Part shown: positions 53,273 to 64,000 of the stretch, piece after piece | Layout of the letters: every line of letters begins with the position of its first letter | Position numbering within the stretch: position 1 is the first letter of the stretch | From: Serilophus lunatus | Taxonomy: Eukaryota > Chordata > Aves > Passeriformes > Eurylaimidae | NCBI GenBank assembly: GCA_013399895.1 | Contig: VXBA01005701.1 | Span: 248,001 to 312,000 of the forward strand | Direction of reading: 5' to 3' | Length of the DNA stretch: 64,000 nucleotides | The notes under the pieces: model-generated | What the model saw: the letters and a program-made list of their open reading frames with translations, nothing else | What the model was told of the DNA's origin: nothing | Database searches by the model: none | Translations under genes and position numbers: made by a program

Positions 53273-53610
53273 NNNNNNNNNNNNNNNNNNNNNNNNNNNN
53301 NNNNNNNNNNNNNNNNNNNNNNNNNNNNNNNNNNNNNNNNNNNNNNNNNNNNNNNNNNNNNNNNNNNNNNNNNNNNNNNNNNNNNNNNNNNNNNNNNNNN
53401 NNNNNNNNNNNNNNNNNNNNNNNNNNNNNNNNNNNNNNNNNNNNNNNNNNNNNNNNNNNNNNNNNNNNNNNNNNNNNNNNNNNNNNNNNNNNNNNNNNNN
53501 NNNNNNNNNNNNNNNNNNNNNNNNNNNNNNNNNNNNNNNNNNNNNNNNNNNNNNNNNNNNNNNNNNNNNNNNNNNNNNNNNNNNNNNNNNNNNNNNNNNN
53601 NNNNNNNNNN
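53273..53610. other. Assembly gap (338 unknown bases)
   Basis: A run of N inside the CpG island. GC-rich promoter DNA is typically lost in this way. It probably hides the remainder of PREP exon 1 and its splice donor. Open frames reported across it are not interpretable. Confidence 0.99.
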
Positions 53611-53735
53611 GGCCGGCACCGCTGGGTGTGCCACGCACGGGAAGGCAGGCCCGGGCTGGAGCCGCGTCCGCAGGGGGACGGGCAGGCTGTTCGCATGGGA
53701 TGGCACATCGGTAGCGGTTCCGGCCCTAGCTGCAG

Positions 53736-54561
53736 ACACAGGGATTAACGATCTAAGGTTAGCTAAAATGAGTTCGGGTTTCTTTCCCTTCCGCAAAGCG
53801 CTGTGCTTTGGGCACCGCCTCGGGAATTACTTAGAGAACTAGCATCGCTTTTAAATCAAGATGTTTGCCGCGTGAGCCAAGGATTGAAAAACTGAAGTAT
53901 TTACCTTTGGTGTTGACTGAAAGCCTGAACTGTGCAAGTCCTAAGAGCAGGTATCTAGTCCTGTTACGTATACTGGAGGAAGGAAGCAGGTAAATTCAAC
54001 CGTGTAAATTAGTGTTTTGTAGCTTTGGTGGTTTCTTCTTTTTTACTTGCTGTTATGAGGGTGGGTTTTTGATTGGAGTTTTTTAATTACTGTTTGTATA
54101 TGTACATTATGCACATGTTTGTGGTCAATAGTAGTAGGGAAAGTTAAATCAGAGACGGTTTGTGTAAGTAGGAACCACATTTTGGGTGTATCCAGTAATC
54201 AGGTTTTATAATCTGGTTTAAACACCTGGATTTGGAGGAGGCTTTAGGTTGTTTCATTTTTTTAGGGGTTTTGGTTTCATTGGTGAGGTTTATTCTTTCT
54301 TGTGGAATAAGTTTATGTTCGTTTCACCATTTTCCTTGTGCTCTGTGTATTTTCTGAGAACTACTCTGCTGTCTTAGTGCCATCACCAAAGAAAGGTAAT
54401 ATTAACAACTTGGGGCAATGCGATGCTTTTCTCTTTCTTTGCACTGTGTGCTTTTGTGAGATTCCAAATACCCTTCATCATGATGACCATCATTCCTTGA
54501 TGTCTAGAGTTTGCTTGTGTGCGTGTCTGTTTTTTAAAATTATTGTCTTTTGTGAATTCAG
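53736..54561 (+). other. PREP: PREP intron 1 (3' part)
   Basis: Sequence between the island and exon 2. It turns T-rich on the plus strand past about 54.0 kb and ends in a pyrimidine-containing acceptor (TTTTGTGAATTCAG, AG at 54560-54561). No other exon is recognised. The intron's 5' end is not defined because exon 1 is in or near the gap. Confidence 0.6.
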
Positions 54562-54636
54562 GTGGTGGATTACCATGGGTGTAAAGTAAGTGACCCGTAC
54601 TGCTGGCTGGAAGATCCCGATAGCAACCAGACAAAG
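54562..54636 (+). CDS. PREP: PREP exon 2
   Basis: Seventy-five bases, 25 codons, phase 0 at both ends. The acceptor is ATTCAG|GTGGTG and the donor ACAAAG|GTAACC. It encodes V-V-D-Y-H-G-C-K then the D-P-Y-C-W-L-E-D-P-D-S signature, ending at T-K (residues 16-40 by human numbering). The human protein has Q at the second position and A where Cys stands in D-P-Y-C-W. The exon also contains a consensus donor GTAAGT at 54586-54591, whose use would shorten the exon in frame. Confidence 0.97.
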
Positions 54637-57600
54637 GTAACCTTTCTTGTATGGGAATGGCTGTTTTCCTGTGGCTCTCTTTTACAGGCTAGATGCAAAG
54701 GCACTCTGCTTTTGAAGAACCTGCCAATATTTTTTGAAAACTTGCATAGCGAATGGGTAATACCTAGTAGCTCATGTGATAATACCTCATGGCACCAGCA
54801 GCAATGCCATTATTTTGTCCCTGTGTTTTAATGAGGGAAAGGTTGGATGGGGCTTGGAGCAACCTGGACTGCTGTGAAGTGTCCCTGCCCCTGGCAGCAA
54901 AGTTGGAACTAGATGATCTTTAAAGTCCCTTCCAGCTCAAGCCATTCTCTGATTCTGTGAAAGACTTTGTACAACCTAGATCACAGAATTCACAAAACTA
55001 AGGCCTTGTTTGTCTTGCACCCATTTTTCTTAGACCATTTGAATGCTCAAGGTAGTATTGCCTCACACTGAAGAGAAATACTCAGATTTTAGAGCATTTT
55101 ATCCACTGTCCTAAGTATATATAAAATTGGCATAATAAAATAGTTAGGAAAAGGTAGAAAGGAAATTTCTGTCTTGCTTTCTTCATACAGTGACAAAGTG
55201 TGAGTACATTTTTAATCCTTTTTAAAAACAAAGCCAAAACCATTTTCTTCCTGAAGTTGGGCTTTGTTAGCGTCTGTTGTTACAGATTGCAGATGTTTGC
55301 AGGTTAGGTGAGAACAGCTGGAGATTGTAGCTTATATAGGAGACAAAATAGGGAATGGGGGGTTATGACATCCTCACAATAATGCAGCAGCCCAGACAGA
55401 AAATGTCGTGTTGGTGGAATGAAGATCTTGTTATATCTTGCTTGCCTACATTCTAAAAAACAGACAACTTGGCAGAATTCTGCAGTGCAGTAGTAGTATG
55501 GTGCAAAGAGTGGAGGGAATTCCTGTGTCTGTAAGTATGTCATTGTATTCCAAAGTTTCAGGAGTTACGGAACAAAGGGAATAAAAGTATTTTAGTTTTA
55601 GTTCTTTCATCAAAAGGGTCAGGAAAAAAAATGATCTTGAAGTGCTAAACGCCTTACATCTGCTTTATTACTCACTTCTTTGTGCTCTGCAGCAGAGGTT
55701 GCTGATGACCACTCTTTCTTGCTAGTTTTTAGTAGTTTTATCTCTCAAGTTCCTGAGATAGTTAGCAGAACTCCTGCAGAATATCCATTCATAACCAGAC
55801 ACTGGTATAGAGACCAGTCGAATGACCCTACAGACTTCAGAGAAAGTATGGGGTCTGTTTGTAGGCTTTTCAAACCTTCAGGTCACCGACATTGAGACCT
55901 TTGTCCTTCCCATTCTTTGTCCAAGTCCCTGTGTCTCCTTATACAGTCCTTTAGGTCCCAAACCTACATTTGTTTTTTTTGAAAAGCAAAAATACCCTGT
56001 GTACACTTCCAGCCTTTAATTTTCTACATATTAAGTACAGAAATAGAAAAATTCCTCGGACATTCATGCTAATCTACAGTGAAAGAGCCCCTATTCAGTT
56101 GCTATTCACAACATGCTTGCTCGATTGGAGTGTGTGTAAGTTAATTTACGCCAGGAGGGAAGAATGAACATCATTCATTTATTGGGTTGAGAATCTTTGC
56201 TCATATGCAAACAATCAGAATTATTTGGATGCATGCTGTCAAATAGGTCCACAAATATGTTGGAATTCTGCTTTTCTGTATGTATCAAAAACAGTTGTGT
56301 CAAACATTGGTGTGCTTACAGAAGGTAAATGAGTAGGATTCACTTAGTTTTGGCGTTGAATCAGTGACGCGTAAAGTTTGCTATTCCCTGAAGCGCAGGG
56401 AAAGAAGCATAAACAAGGGAGATTGGTTTTAACTCTAAAATGTTCATGGTGATTCCACTGTAAGGTTAAAAGGACTAGAACTGAAGGAAATTACTCACAA
56501 CAGTTATGAATATTAAAAAAATCGTGTTTGATTTTGCTTTGCTAGTGATCTTGTGGACTCTGATAGTTAGCAGTTTACAAATAAGTGAACATAGAAGGGT
56601 GGAAATATTTTTATAATTGGCTTAATCAGGTGTTTTTGCAGTGAGAGTAGAGTATGGATGGTGTTGTACCTGGTCCGTTGTATTTTGAAGGTTTCCATTA
56701 AGTCAAGTGGTTTTGTAGTTTCTCTCTGTCCTCCCTCTCCTTGCACTGAAATAAATGCTTCTGTCCCTCCCTTGCATGGGTATAGCCATCACAAGGGGAT
56801 GTTCTGGGAGGGAAAACTTTCATGAATTAGTTTTCTGTTGGCAAACATAGTTCACCTAGGTCCCTGCAAGACCACATGATAGTTGGATCTAAGATGGTTC
56901 AAGAAAGGGGTTTTTCTTTTTCTAGCCACCCACAGTCGACTTTTAATTAGGTGAAAGTCAAATAGATCTAGAGATATAGATCTTGAGATTCTCCAGCTGG
57001 GTCACCAAGATGATTTTACTCTGTATGCAGTGCATTTATCTGCTACGAAAAGGAGGTCATTGAAGTGCCTGAGCAGGACTGTTTTTTGTCAAATGCATAG
57101 TCTTAAGAATTGATTAAGCCAACCATCAAGGCACATCCTCAGTCTCTTGTGGAAAAGCTGTTATTTGAGAAGTTTGCAATTCCATATTCACAATCTGTGT
57201 TCTTTACTATATCATTTTTTCCCCCCATGTGTGCTTGGTTGGAGCAGTTAAGGGCAGCTTTAAGTGAACTAAGGTTCCTTTTCCAGATGTGGAAATAAAA
57301 TGTTAACTCTTGGTGAGATAGGGAAGTTCTTATCTCACTTGAGGAAAAGGAAGTGCAGAATGTGGGTTCATGGCCTGCTGCTGTTTGACCATGACTTTTA
57401 AGACAGACTGAGGAAATGCCCCTGACACAGCTGAAATGTGCTGCACTGGTAAAACACTTCTGGTAGTGACAAAGGCCACGACTGTGAGAGCACACTTTCA
57501 CTCTTGTCTTGGGCTTGACTTGGTTGGGTTGGAGTTTTCAATTTCTTGGTTTGTTTTAACACTTTCCGGTAAATAAGCTCTTTTTTAGACTACAGCAAAG

Positions 57601-60600
57601 TCTTTTGCTACTGTATCAACCATCTGTAGCACCCTAACTCACTGATGGTGTAGGCAGTAATGCTTAGCTGGTTTCAGAGATAAGAGATTGATGAGGGATG
57701 AGAAAGCAGGCTTCATGTAGGGTTGCACTGAGCTACCTTTTACTGTAATATGTATGTATGAACTACAAATACTTTGAACATAAGTAACAGAGACTGATAA
57801 TGTTAAAACAGTTTGTATTTTGAGGCTTCTCCTTGGAAAGTATACTGAGTGGAAATCATTATCACGAGAGAATAACTTAGTAGAATGTAGAAAGCTGATA
57901 GGTTGTGAAAAAGCACAGTCAAAAAAATTTTATGGCATGTGTTTCTTAGATGAAATTTAATTATACTTTAAAAAAAACAAACAAAATTGTTGTCCTGCTC
58001 AAGTAAGGGCCAAACACTTCAGCCTTCATCTCTGCTCTTAGTACAATGCTTTAGAAAGTGTTTTGCGTTTCAAATTACGTTGTTTTCTGAGATGTCCATG
58101 AGGATTTGCCTTACTTGGACCCTTATTCTGTCCTTCCTTCTTCTAGCAAGTTCTGTCCTGGTTCAAGGCTTATGGTAGATTATCAGATGCAGCTCTCTAC
58201 AGGTATAATAATCTTTCTCTATGGATTCATCAAGATGTCCAGTTACTGTTAGCCCTGTAGCCTGGGTGGCATATGTTTAGCTCACTGTGATGAATGGAGT
58301 TGTTTACTGTGAAAGTTTCTACTGACATGTGTTCCTGTACTTTACCTAGGGCAATATTTCAATTATGTATTGCTTTCTGAACATGAGTGTGATCTCATGC
58401 TCAAAAGTGTACAAACATAAAGTTGCCAACAGAAAGTTGGACTGGATTCTTCTCAGTGGAACTCTTTCAAAAATCTGTAATTCCTTCCTCCTTTTTCAGA
58501 CAGCAATGTCTCCATTTTTTATATAATCTTGGGATTTTTGGTACATACTAAGTTGGAATGAGAAAAATGTATTAAGTTCCTGTAAAAGCAAAATCACTAG
58601 TGATTCAGTTGTGAGTGCGAGAGCATGTAGGCATGCTCTTGTGCAATGAATGCTTGTAAGGAAAAGTTAGTGTCTCCTCCTTGAATACCAGTTATGAAAG
58701 CAGATGTGGTAACATGTGCCTGTGCAGTTAAAATCAGTAATTCACAGTTCCAATAAACCCTTGCAGCAGTGTTGTAATTTTTGTTGTTACTGAGAGATGA
58801 AAAGACTTGTCAGTTTTTGTCCAAATGCAACTGTGTTTTTGCTCATCCAATACAATGGATGGTTTTATACATATTTTTGTAAGCCATCTTTTCTCTTAAA
58901 ATGTCACAGCACTTGGAGAAGTTAGTTCCTGTGTGTAGGATCTACTGCTTAGATTTTTGTATATGTGCTCTTTGAAATTCACGTGTTTCCATTTAGAGAA
59001 AACGAATTCAGAGACACATTCTTGGGTAGATTTGATTAAGTTCTTTTATCATCAGGTGGAGGAGCGGTTACAGCAGTACAGTGTGGAGGCAGCATGCCAT
59101 TTTGACTTACCACTGGGATGTGCTGTGCACATATTGATTCTTCAGGTGAAGAATTAATAAATGACTAAACATTGATGGCACTTGGTAAATGTGTGCCAGG
59201 TGCTCTCTCTGACAGCAGCTGGGTTTTCTGATGAACTGTGAAATACATTTGTAGTCCTGCTGTTCTTTGGGTCCTGCCCTGTGAGGAAGTGTGACTCAGA
59301 TGTTGCAATGCATTGATCTGATTGCTGTGTGGCAGATTCAGGACAGGTAGAAACAAAAGTCTCTTTCAAAGCAACTGGCAAAGAGACCCGTGTAAGGAAG
59401 AGAGAAGTGGGCAGGGTTTTATGCTGGAGGCAAGAGACTGGAGTCTAAGAGGGATACTGCTGCTGTCACTGGGACATTTGGCTGTGAATTACAGCCACGC
59501 ACAGTGTCCTGTCCTACCTACTTCATATTAGAGACAGAAGAGCCTGCATGTCTGCTTGTTAGCAGCTGTGATTCATCTTAAGATCCATAGGTGTTAGTTT
59601 TATATTAGTATATACCATGCTATGAATAGGGATGGAGAAACACCAGCAGAACACCGTGTTTTCCATGCATGCCACGGGAGTGACAGCCTCTAACACACAG
59701 CTGGAGGGGCAATGGTTTTGACCACTGTTCTGAAGTGTTTGTGACAGGGAGCTCTGGAGTGTTTTAAAGAAATGAGACTTCTCAAAGTTTTCAGACATTG
59801 GATATTTTTGCCTTTTGTAATTTCATATTGATCTGTGGACATTACTTTGGCCTTCTCAGGAAATACTGGCTGGGGCTAATTCTGTGTGTTAATGTTAATA
59901 TGAAGAGAAGATGCTTGTGACATTTTATATCAGCTCCTGAAATGATAGTGCAGTCTGTGGGCAATATTTACCATTTAGGCAAATATAAGGAGAGCTTTTA
60001 AAAGCATAGGATATTTTTTAGGGTTGTATTTTTGGATCTGTTTGTTTGTTTTCTTTGATTTGTTTGGGGTTTGGTTGGTTAGTTTGTTTTTGAAGGGGAA
60101 TGGCAGGAATGTCTTGTCTTTTGGCTGGTTACCCCAGAGCATGTCCTGGAGAGGCATTATTCAAGATATAAGTTCATTCTTGTTACAGAACTATGTTATA
60201 ATGCAAATAAGTTTGTAAGAGTCTTCAGATGTGACACTGCATAACCTGTATGGGGGAAAAGATGTCTGTGGTGTATTGCTGCTGAAAATATTTCCTGTAG
60301 AAAATAAACATTTCTGTTTGAGTTCATATTTTTCTGGTGGGGGATTGTTTTCTTTCAGGCATTTGTGGAGGCTCAGAACAAGCTTACAGTACCCTTTCTT
60401 GAGCAGTGTCCTGTCAGAGCTCTGTTCAAAGAACGAATGACCGAACTCTACGATTATCCTAAGTATGGTTGCCACTTCAAGAAAGGAAAAAGGTAGGTGA
60501 GGAATGTCTTTGTGGGTGGTGATGAATGAAGCAAGTCAGAAGCAACTACTAATTAGGAAAACAAATTATAAATTATAGTTGCATTTATTCTTTTATAGTT

Positions 60601-63421
60601 GGGAAGTAGGAAAAGTAAGCCAGTGTTGACGTGTGTGGTTGTATGATGCACAGCACAAGATGCTTGACTGTCTCCAGTTCCCAATAATATTATCTTCTTG
60701 TTCTTTTGTTGTCTTTTCTTTCTATGAAAAGGATTACGTGTTTGTCAGAAAGACAACTCTGTAGAATAATTGCAGTTAAATAAAGCTTTGAGAAGTTCCT
60801 TTCAGACTTGGTCACTGTCAGTATAGTTAAAGGCGTGTCATCCTGAAAACAGCAGAAGTCTGTCATGTACATGTTTTTCGAAATGTTTGCTAAAATACTG
60901 CTCTTATATTGATCATTTTTTGAGTAGCTGGTATTTTTTTTTTGTTTAGTCATAGGCATTGAAAAGCAGTGGGAATTCCCTTGTGAAAAACTGGTTCTGT
61001 ATCTGCAGGGGGATAAGGGAAAAATAATTTGGAGGACTTGAGAGTACTGATGCTAAAAGATCTGTCTTGTAAGAAAGAAGCAAATCCTGCTGTATTCCAA
61101 TGCCTAGCCTATTTGTATCCCTGTTTTAATTCTGTGGCTAGTTAAAGAGATGGTTTTGTGCCTTACCCAAGGTCCGGAGATTGCAGCTGCTACTGAATTT
61201 TGTCTATTAGAAACACTATCAAGCTTCTAGAGAAAGGGAGTAAATGGATGAAACTGCTTGTTAACTTAGTAACAACTAAAGATTGTTTTAGCACTTGAAA
61301 AACAAGTAGTGTGAAGAATCAACCATTCTTAAGCATGGGAAGGAAAAAGAAACTTTTTCAATATTTTAGGTTTGTTTGATCCTTGTTGAGTGGCACCCAG
61401 ATATGCCAGGTATGTTCACCATCATCTGTGGTTCATGAGCAAGGGCTATGAGACATCTTCTGCTCTCGAGATTTCTGCACAGATAATGAAGGAGATTTGC
61501 TTTAGTTACTTGCACTTTGAGGAAGGTGTGGTTATTTGTTAGTGAAGGAGGGAAATTTTGTATTATGTGTGGTTTTGTGAAAGGGTGTTGGGAGTGAACC
61601 CACGCTGATGTTGAGTTCAGTTGTCACAGATGTGGCGCAGCATGTCAGTGTACAGAGGAGCGAGGTTCAATCCCAGAAGCAGTGCAGATGTTTAGGGCAG
61701 CAAAGTATGCCTTAGTGAGAGAGTGAGGCAGGGCTTACATGTTTGTGATGCTTCTGCAGATGCAGCTAAGCTGAATCTAATTTTGGAGCAGGCCTGGTCG
61801 GTGACTGCTCTGGATTCTCTGCAGTGCACGCATGCCTGGGTGTGGTTACCTTCAGTGCCTTTAAGGCGTGATGTTGCAGACGTGTTCATGGCAGACATGA
61901 GTATAGTCTCCACTGAGAGATACAAAGTCTTAGTTTGATGCAACTGACTGTCCTCCAGAAAGAACAGTTATGGTGGGAGCCAAATGTGCTTGTAATTTAT
62001 GAAATTTACTCTGACTTTAATAGATACCTCTTTAGCCTTTCTGAGTGATAATCTATATTTGATGTGTGCTGAACTTATTGGAGTGATTTAAAAATAATAC
62101 AACCCTCACCCCAAATTTTGGTGTTTGAGGCCATCAAGAGGGCTCTACCGAGTTAAATAATACTAAGTAAGGGAGAGGGGAAGGAACTATTCTATTTGAA
62201 GAGCAATCTAAACTTCCCATGACATTTAGAAATTCTTAAATTTAATTATTCCAGTTTTCTGCTGAGGAATAGTTGCAAAAAGACAGTGTCTGAAGAGTTC
62301 TGTAGAATCTGCAGAAAGGAAAAGTGCCCAGGGAAGTGCTGTGTCTGTCACATTGTTTGGTCTTTGCTTCCCAGCTTGTTGCCCAGAATTGCAGAGGTGA
62401 AATTGGCAAGAAAATGCATGGTGAAATGGAAAATTACTTTTTTTTTTTCTTCTGTTTCTTTGAATCTCAGTTTTACTCTTGCTGAACGTTATCGTTAGTA
62501 CTTGAACAAATTACTAGGTCATATTGTTAGTGAAGCCTTTGTAAGTACAGTTTTCCCTTCTGACTTTATGAGGTTGTATCCAAGTACTGGTCAGTCTTAG
62601 GGAACGTATGAACTTATTTTTAGAGTTGAAAATTGCCCTATAAATTTCTCTGTTTCTCCAGGTGAAGCTGCTATTTGGCTTGTTAAGTCATATGTTGGTG
62701 TAGTAAAGGTCTATAAAGAAAAGTCTAATAAGTCTGACTTGCACAAAATATAGGTATTAATTTCTTGGAGCTTTGTAGTATCTTATGATGTGAAGAGTGT
62801 CATCCACTAAAGGCAATTCTGTAATTATCTGTTCCTACAACTTTTTCCAATGCACACAGTCTTAGGGACACTGGTAAATACAGATGAAACAGTTTTGGTT
62901 CTGTTGCATTTGAACGTAAGTCTGCCTCCCAGCATGAACTGAAAGCAGCTATATATGAATGACAAAGCTGAGAACATAAGCGTTGGGAACCTGTGCCAGT
63001 ACTTGTAACAGGGAAGCGCTGCAGCTGCCAGAGGTGTTTAATACAGACAGTTATGCAGAGTTTATAGTATACTTAGCATTCTTTGAAATGCACTGTGGCA
63101 AATGCAGCTTTTATTTTTAAAAGATGTTTTGGATGCATTCCATAGTCACTAGCCATGATTCCTGCTGCTTGTGTTTCCCTTATATATTTATCTGTCTTTT
63201 ATTCGCTTCATGACAATCTCGTGCAAGTTTTTTCATGCTTGCCTAACTCAAAAGTTCTTTCTACTTTTTTTTCTCTCTGTGTTCTTTTAGGTATTTTCAT
63301 TTCTACAATACAGGACTGCAGAACCAGCGAGTTTTGTATGTACAGGACTCCTTGGATGCTGAAGCCAAAGTTTTTCTTGATCCAAATAAGCTTTCTGATG
63401 ATGGCACTGTGGCTTTACGAG
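54562..63421 (+). CDS. PREP: PREP, prolyl endopeptidase, partial (exons 2-4)
   Basis: PREP is a cytosolic serine peptidase of family S9A that cleaves peptides shorter than about 30 residues after proline, acting on neuropeptides and hormones. The mature human enzyme is 710 residues. Three exons here join in matching phases (0, 2 and 1 at their 3' ends) and encode about residues 16-128 by human numbering. The signature D-P-Y-x-W-L-E-D-P-D-S, then F-V-E-A-Q-N-K, R-M-T-E-L-Y-D-Y-P-K-Y and N-T-G-L-Q-N-Q-R-V-L-Y match the vertebrate family closely. They form the N-terminal part of the hydrolase domain and the first propeller blade. The catalytic Ser, Asp and His exons lie downstream of the window. 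All visible junctions are GT-AG. The frame is intact, so this looks like a working gene. Confidence 0.97.
54637..60358 (+). other. PREP: PREP intron 2 (5.7 kb)
   Basis: It runs from donor GTAACC to acceptor TTTCAG. It holds a CR1 tail at 54838-54963. The rest is unique-looking and richer in T than A on the plus strand. No further exon is recognised. Open frames inside (up to 120 codons) look like chance. Confidence 0.9.
54838..54963 (+). mobile_element. CR1 LINE 3'-end fragment in PREP intron 2
   Basis: It contains 'aggttggatggggcttggag', 'agttggaactagatgatctt' and a tail ending near 'ccattctctgattctgtga'. This is the other common avian CR1 3' type, different from the copies at 2.0 and 44.4 kb. 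It is about 125 bases, in the same orientation as the gene, and starts 200 bases after the exon 2 donor. Confidence 0.9.
60359..60492 (+). CDS. PREP: PREP exon 3
   Basis: The exon is 134 bases, entered in phase 0 after a T-rich acceptor (TTTTCTTTCAG) and leaving in phase 2 at AAAAAG|GTAGGT. It encodes A-F-V-E-A-Q-N-K-L-T-V-P-F-L-E-Q-C-P, then R-M-T-E-L-Y-D-Y-P-K-Y-G-C-H-F-K-K-G-K and the first two bases of Arg (residues 41-85 by human numbering). It covers the helix that packs on the hydrolase domain and the entry to the beta-propeller. Differences from human are conservative. Confidence 0.98.
60493..63290 (+). other. PREP: PREP intron 3 (2.8 kb)
   Basis: It runs from donor GTAGGT to acceptor TTCTTTTAG. 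No exon is recognised inside. It contains a tRNA-promoter-like stretch at about 61628-61690, listed separately, and a T run near 62441. Confidence 0.9.
61628..61690 (+). repeat. Possible tRNA-derived SINE relic (A/B boxes)
   Basis: TGGCGCAGCATG at 61633-61644 fits a Pol III A box, and GGTTCAATCCC at 61664-61674 is a perfect B box. The start-to-start distance is 31 bases, shorter than in a real tRNA, and the T-stem does not pair well, so this is not a functional tRNA gene. An old MIR-like or other tRNA-derived SINE head is the best reading. A chance match is possible. Confidence 0.3.
63291..63421 (+). CDS. PREP: PREP exon 4
   Basis: The exon is 131 bases. Its first base completes the Arg codon begun in exon 3, and its last base starts the Gly codon (phase 1) before donor G|GTTAGT. 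It encodes Y-F-H-F-Y-N-T-G-L-Q-N-Q-R-V-L-Y-V-Q-D-S, then a segment with F-L-D-P-N and S-D-D-G-T-V-A-L-R (residues 86-128). This is the first propeller blade. It reads H where human has Y in the Y-F-Y-F-Y stretch. Confidence 0.98.
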
Positions 63422-64000
63422 GTTAGTGAGACAGCAGTTATGCTGAATAAGTCTCAATCTTGAGCAGAAGTTAGAAGTTTAATCAAAATAATCACAATAG
63501 CTGTATTTGGATTTGTATAGTGTTTCAGAAGAACTCTTCTAAGTCTACATTGTATCCACAATTAACTTGGTTTATTTCTCAGTGCTTTTTTTTTGCAACT
63601 CTGTAACAGATTTTCACTGAAATATGAACAGTTCATAGCAAGGAAAAAAGAGTTTATGTAGTTATATTGACAAGGTCTCTTAAGATCGTATTTTGTGTCT
63701 TTAACACAAGCCAGCAATTTAAGAGTCTATGAAGGAACATAGCGTTAACTTTTATGAGAATCGCAAAATCTTTTGTGTTCACTAGGGCTGTAACTTCTGT
63801 TAGGTGTCCATTTTCCCACTTCCTAGTGGCTTATTGTAGAAGCAAGACTCTTAGACCTAGAAGTCCTTTAAGTCTGTTCAAGGCCAGTTAAAAAAAACAG
63901 AGGACAGGATTAATGAATGCTACTCTAAGTGTGACTCAGTTAAAAAGAATCAATATGGGTCTTTTTAGTGAGAAGTCTTGCCTTAAACTGTGGATATAAG
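63422..64000 (+). other. PREP: PREP intron 4 (5' part, runs off window)
   Basis: It starts with donor GTTAGT and continues to the window edge. Exon 5, which should begin by completing the Gly codon, is not reached. No other feature is recognised. Confidence 0.88.

Larger units (their letters stand above)
52850..53735. promoter_or_regulatory. PREP: PREP CpG-island promoter region
   Basis: A very GC- and CpG-rich block begins near 52855 and ends near 53735, broken by 338 unknown bases. It lies immediately 5' of PREP exon 2 on the same strand, where exon 1 and the start site of a housekeeping-type gene are expected. No TATA box is apparent, as is usual for CpG-island promoters. G-runs at 53080-53105 could form a G-quadruplex. 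A 20-bp minisatellite lies inside it. Confidence 0.78.

Noticed and set aside
52856..53842. Very long open frames on both strands across the gap
   Set aside because: They are open only because unknown bases and GC-rich minisatellite DNA lack stops. The repetitive peptide is the 20-bp repeat translated.
61628..61690. Functional tRNA gene
   Set aside because: The A-to-B spacing is too short, and the T-stem and acceptor stem do not pair. At most it is a SINE relic.
1..64000. CRISPR array, operon, prophage or defence island
   Set aside because: No regularly spaced repeats, no operon-like gene packing and no bacterial genes. The interrupted PREP gene and CR1 elements show a vertebrate chromosome.

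Overview
The window looks like a bird nuclear chromosome. It has interrupted vertebrate-type genes with GT-AG introns, few interspersed repeats, and those repeats are mostly 5'-truncated CR1 LINEs ending in the avian 3' signature (ATTCTATGATTCT-like). There is also one solo LTR of the avian ERVL-like type and CpG islands in a moderately AT-rich background. No bacterial, viral or CRISPR-type system is present. I cannot name the species.

From 1 to about 52.8 kb I find no convincing protein-coding gene. This long stretch holds a minus-strand CR1 stub (2.0 kb), an orphan CpG island (8.8-9.2 kb) just before a plus-strand CR1 3' end (9.26-9.84 kb), another CR1 tail (21.1-21.4 kb), a solo LTR (about 21.9-22.4 kb), a 1.07-kb minus-strand CR1 with a broken reverse-transcriptase ORF (44.44-45.51 kb), a much older LINE relic that I read as L2-like (about 46.0-46.4 kb), and a CR1 tail (52.3-52.64 kb). 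Between them are small tandem duplications, homopolymers and unannotated unique DNA. In mammals the 5' side of the gene at the right edge faces PRDM1 across a gene-poor interval, so this desert may carry distal regulatory DNA. No element can be pinned down from sequence alone.

From 52.85 to 53.73 kb there is a CpG-island promoter region with a 20-bp minisatellite, an ATG in an Ala/Arg/Leu-rich reading frame, and a 338-base assembly gap. It leads into PREP (prolyl oligopeptidase, prolyl endopeptidase), encoded on the plus strand to the right edge. Exons 2, 3 and 4 can be placed to the base at 54562-54636, 60359-60492 and 63291-63421. Together they encode about residues 16-128 by human numbering: the N-terminal part of the hydrolase domain and the start of the beta-propeller. 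The catalytic Ser/Asp/His exons lie beyond the window. Exon 1 with the conserved start is not visible and is probably in the gap. Introns 2 and 3 contain a CR1 tail and a possible tRNA-derived SINE relic.

The points most worth checking are the in-frame GTAAGT donor inside PREP exon 2, the missing or extended PREP N terminus, the promoter minisatellite, the L2-like relic, and the orphan CpG island 44 kb upstream.
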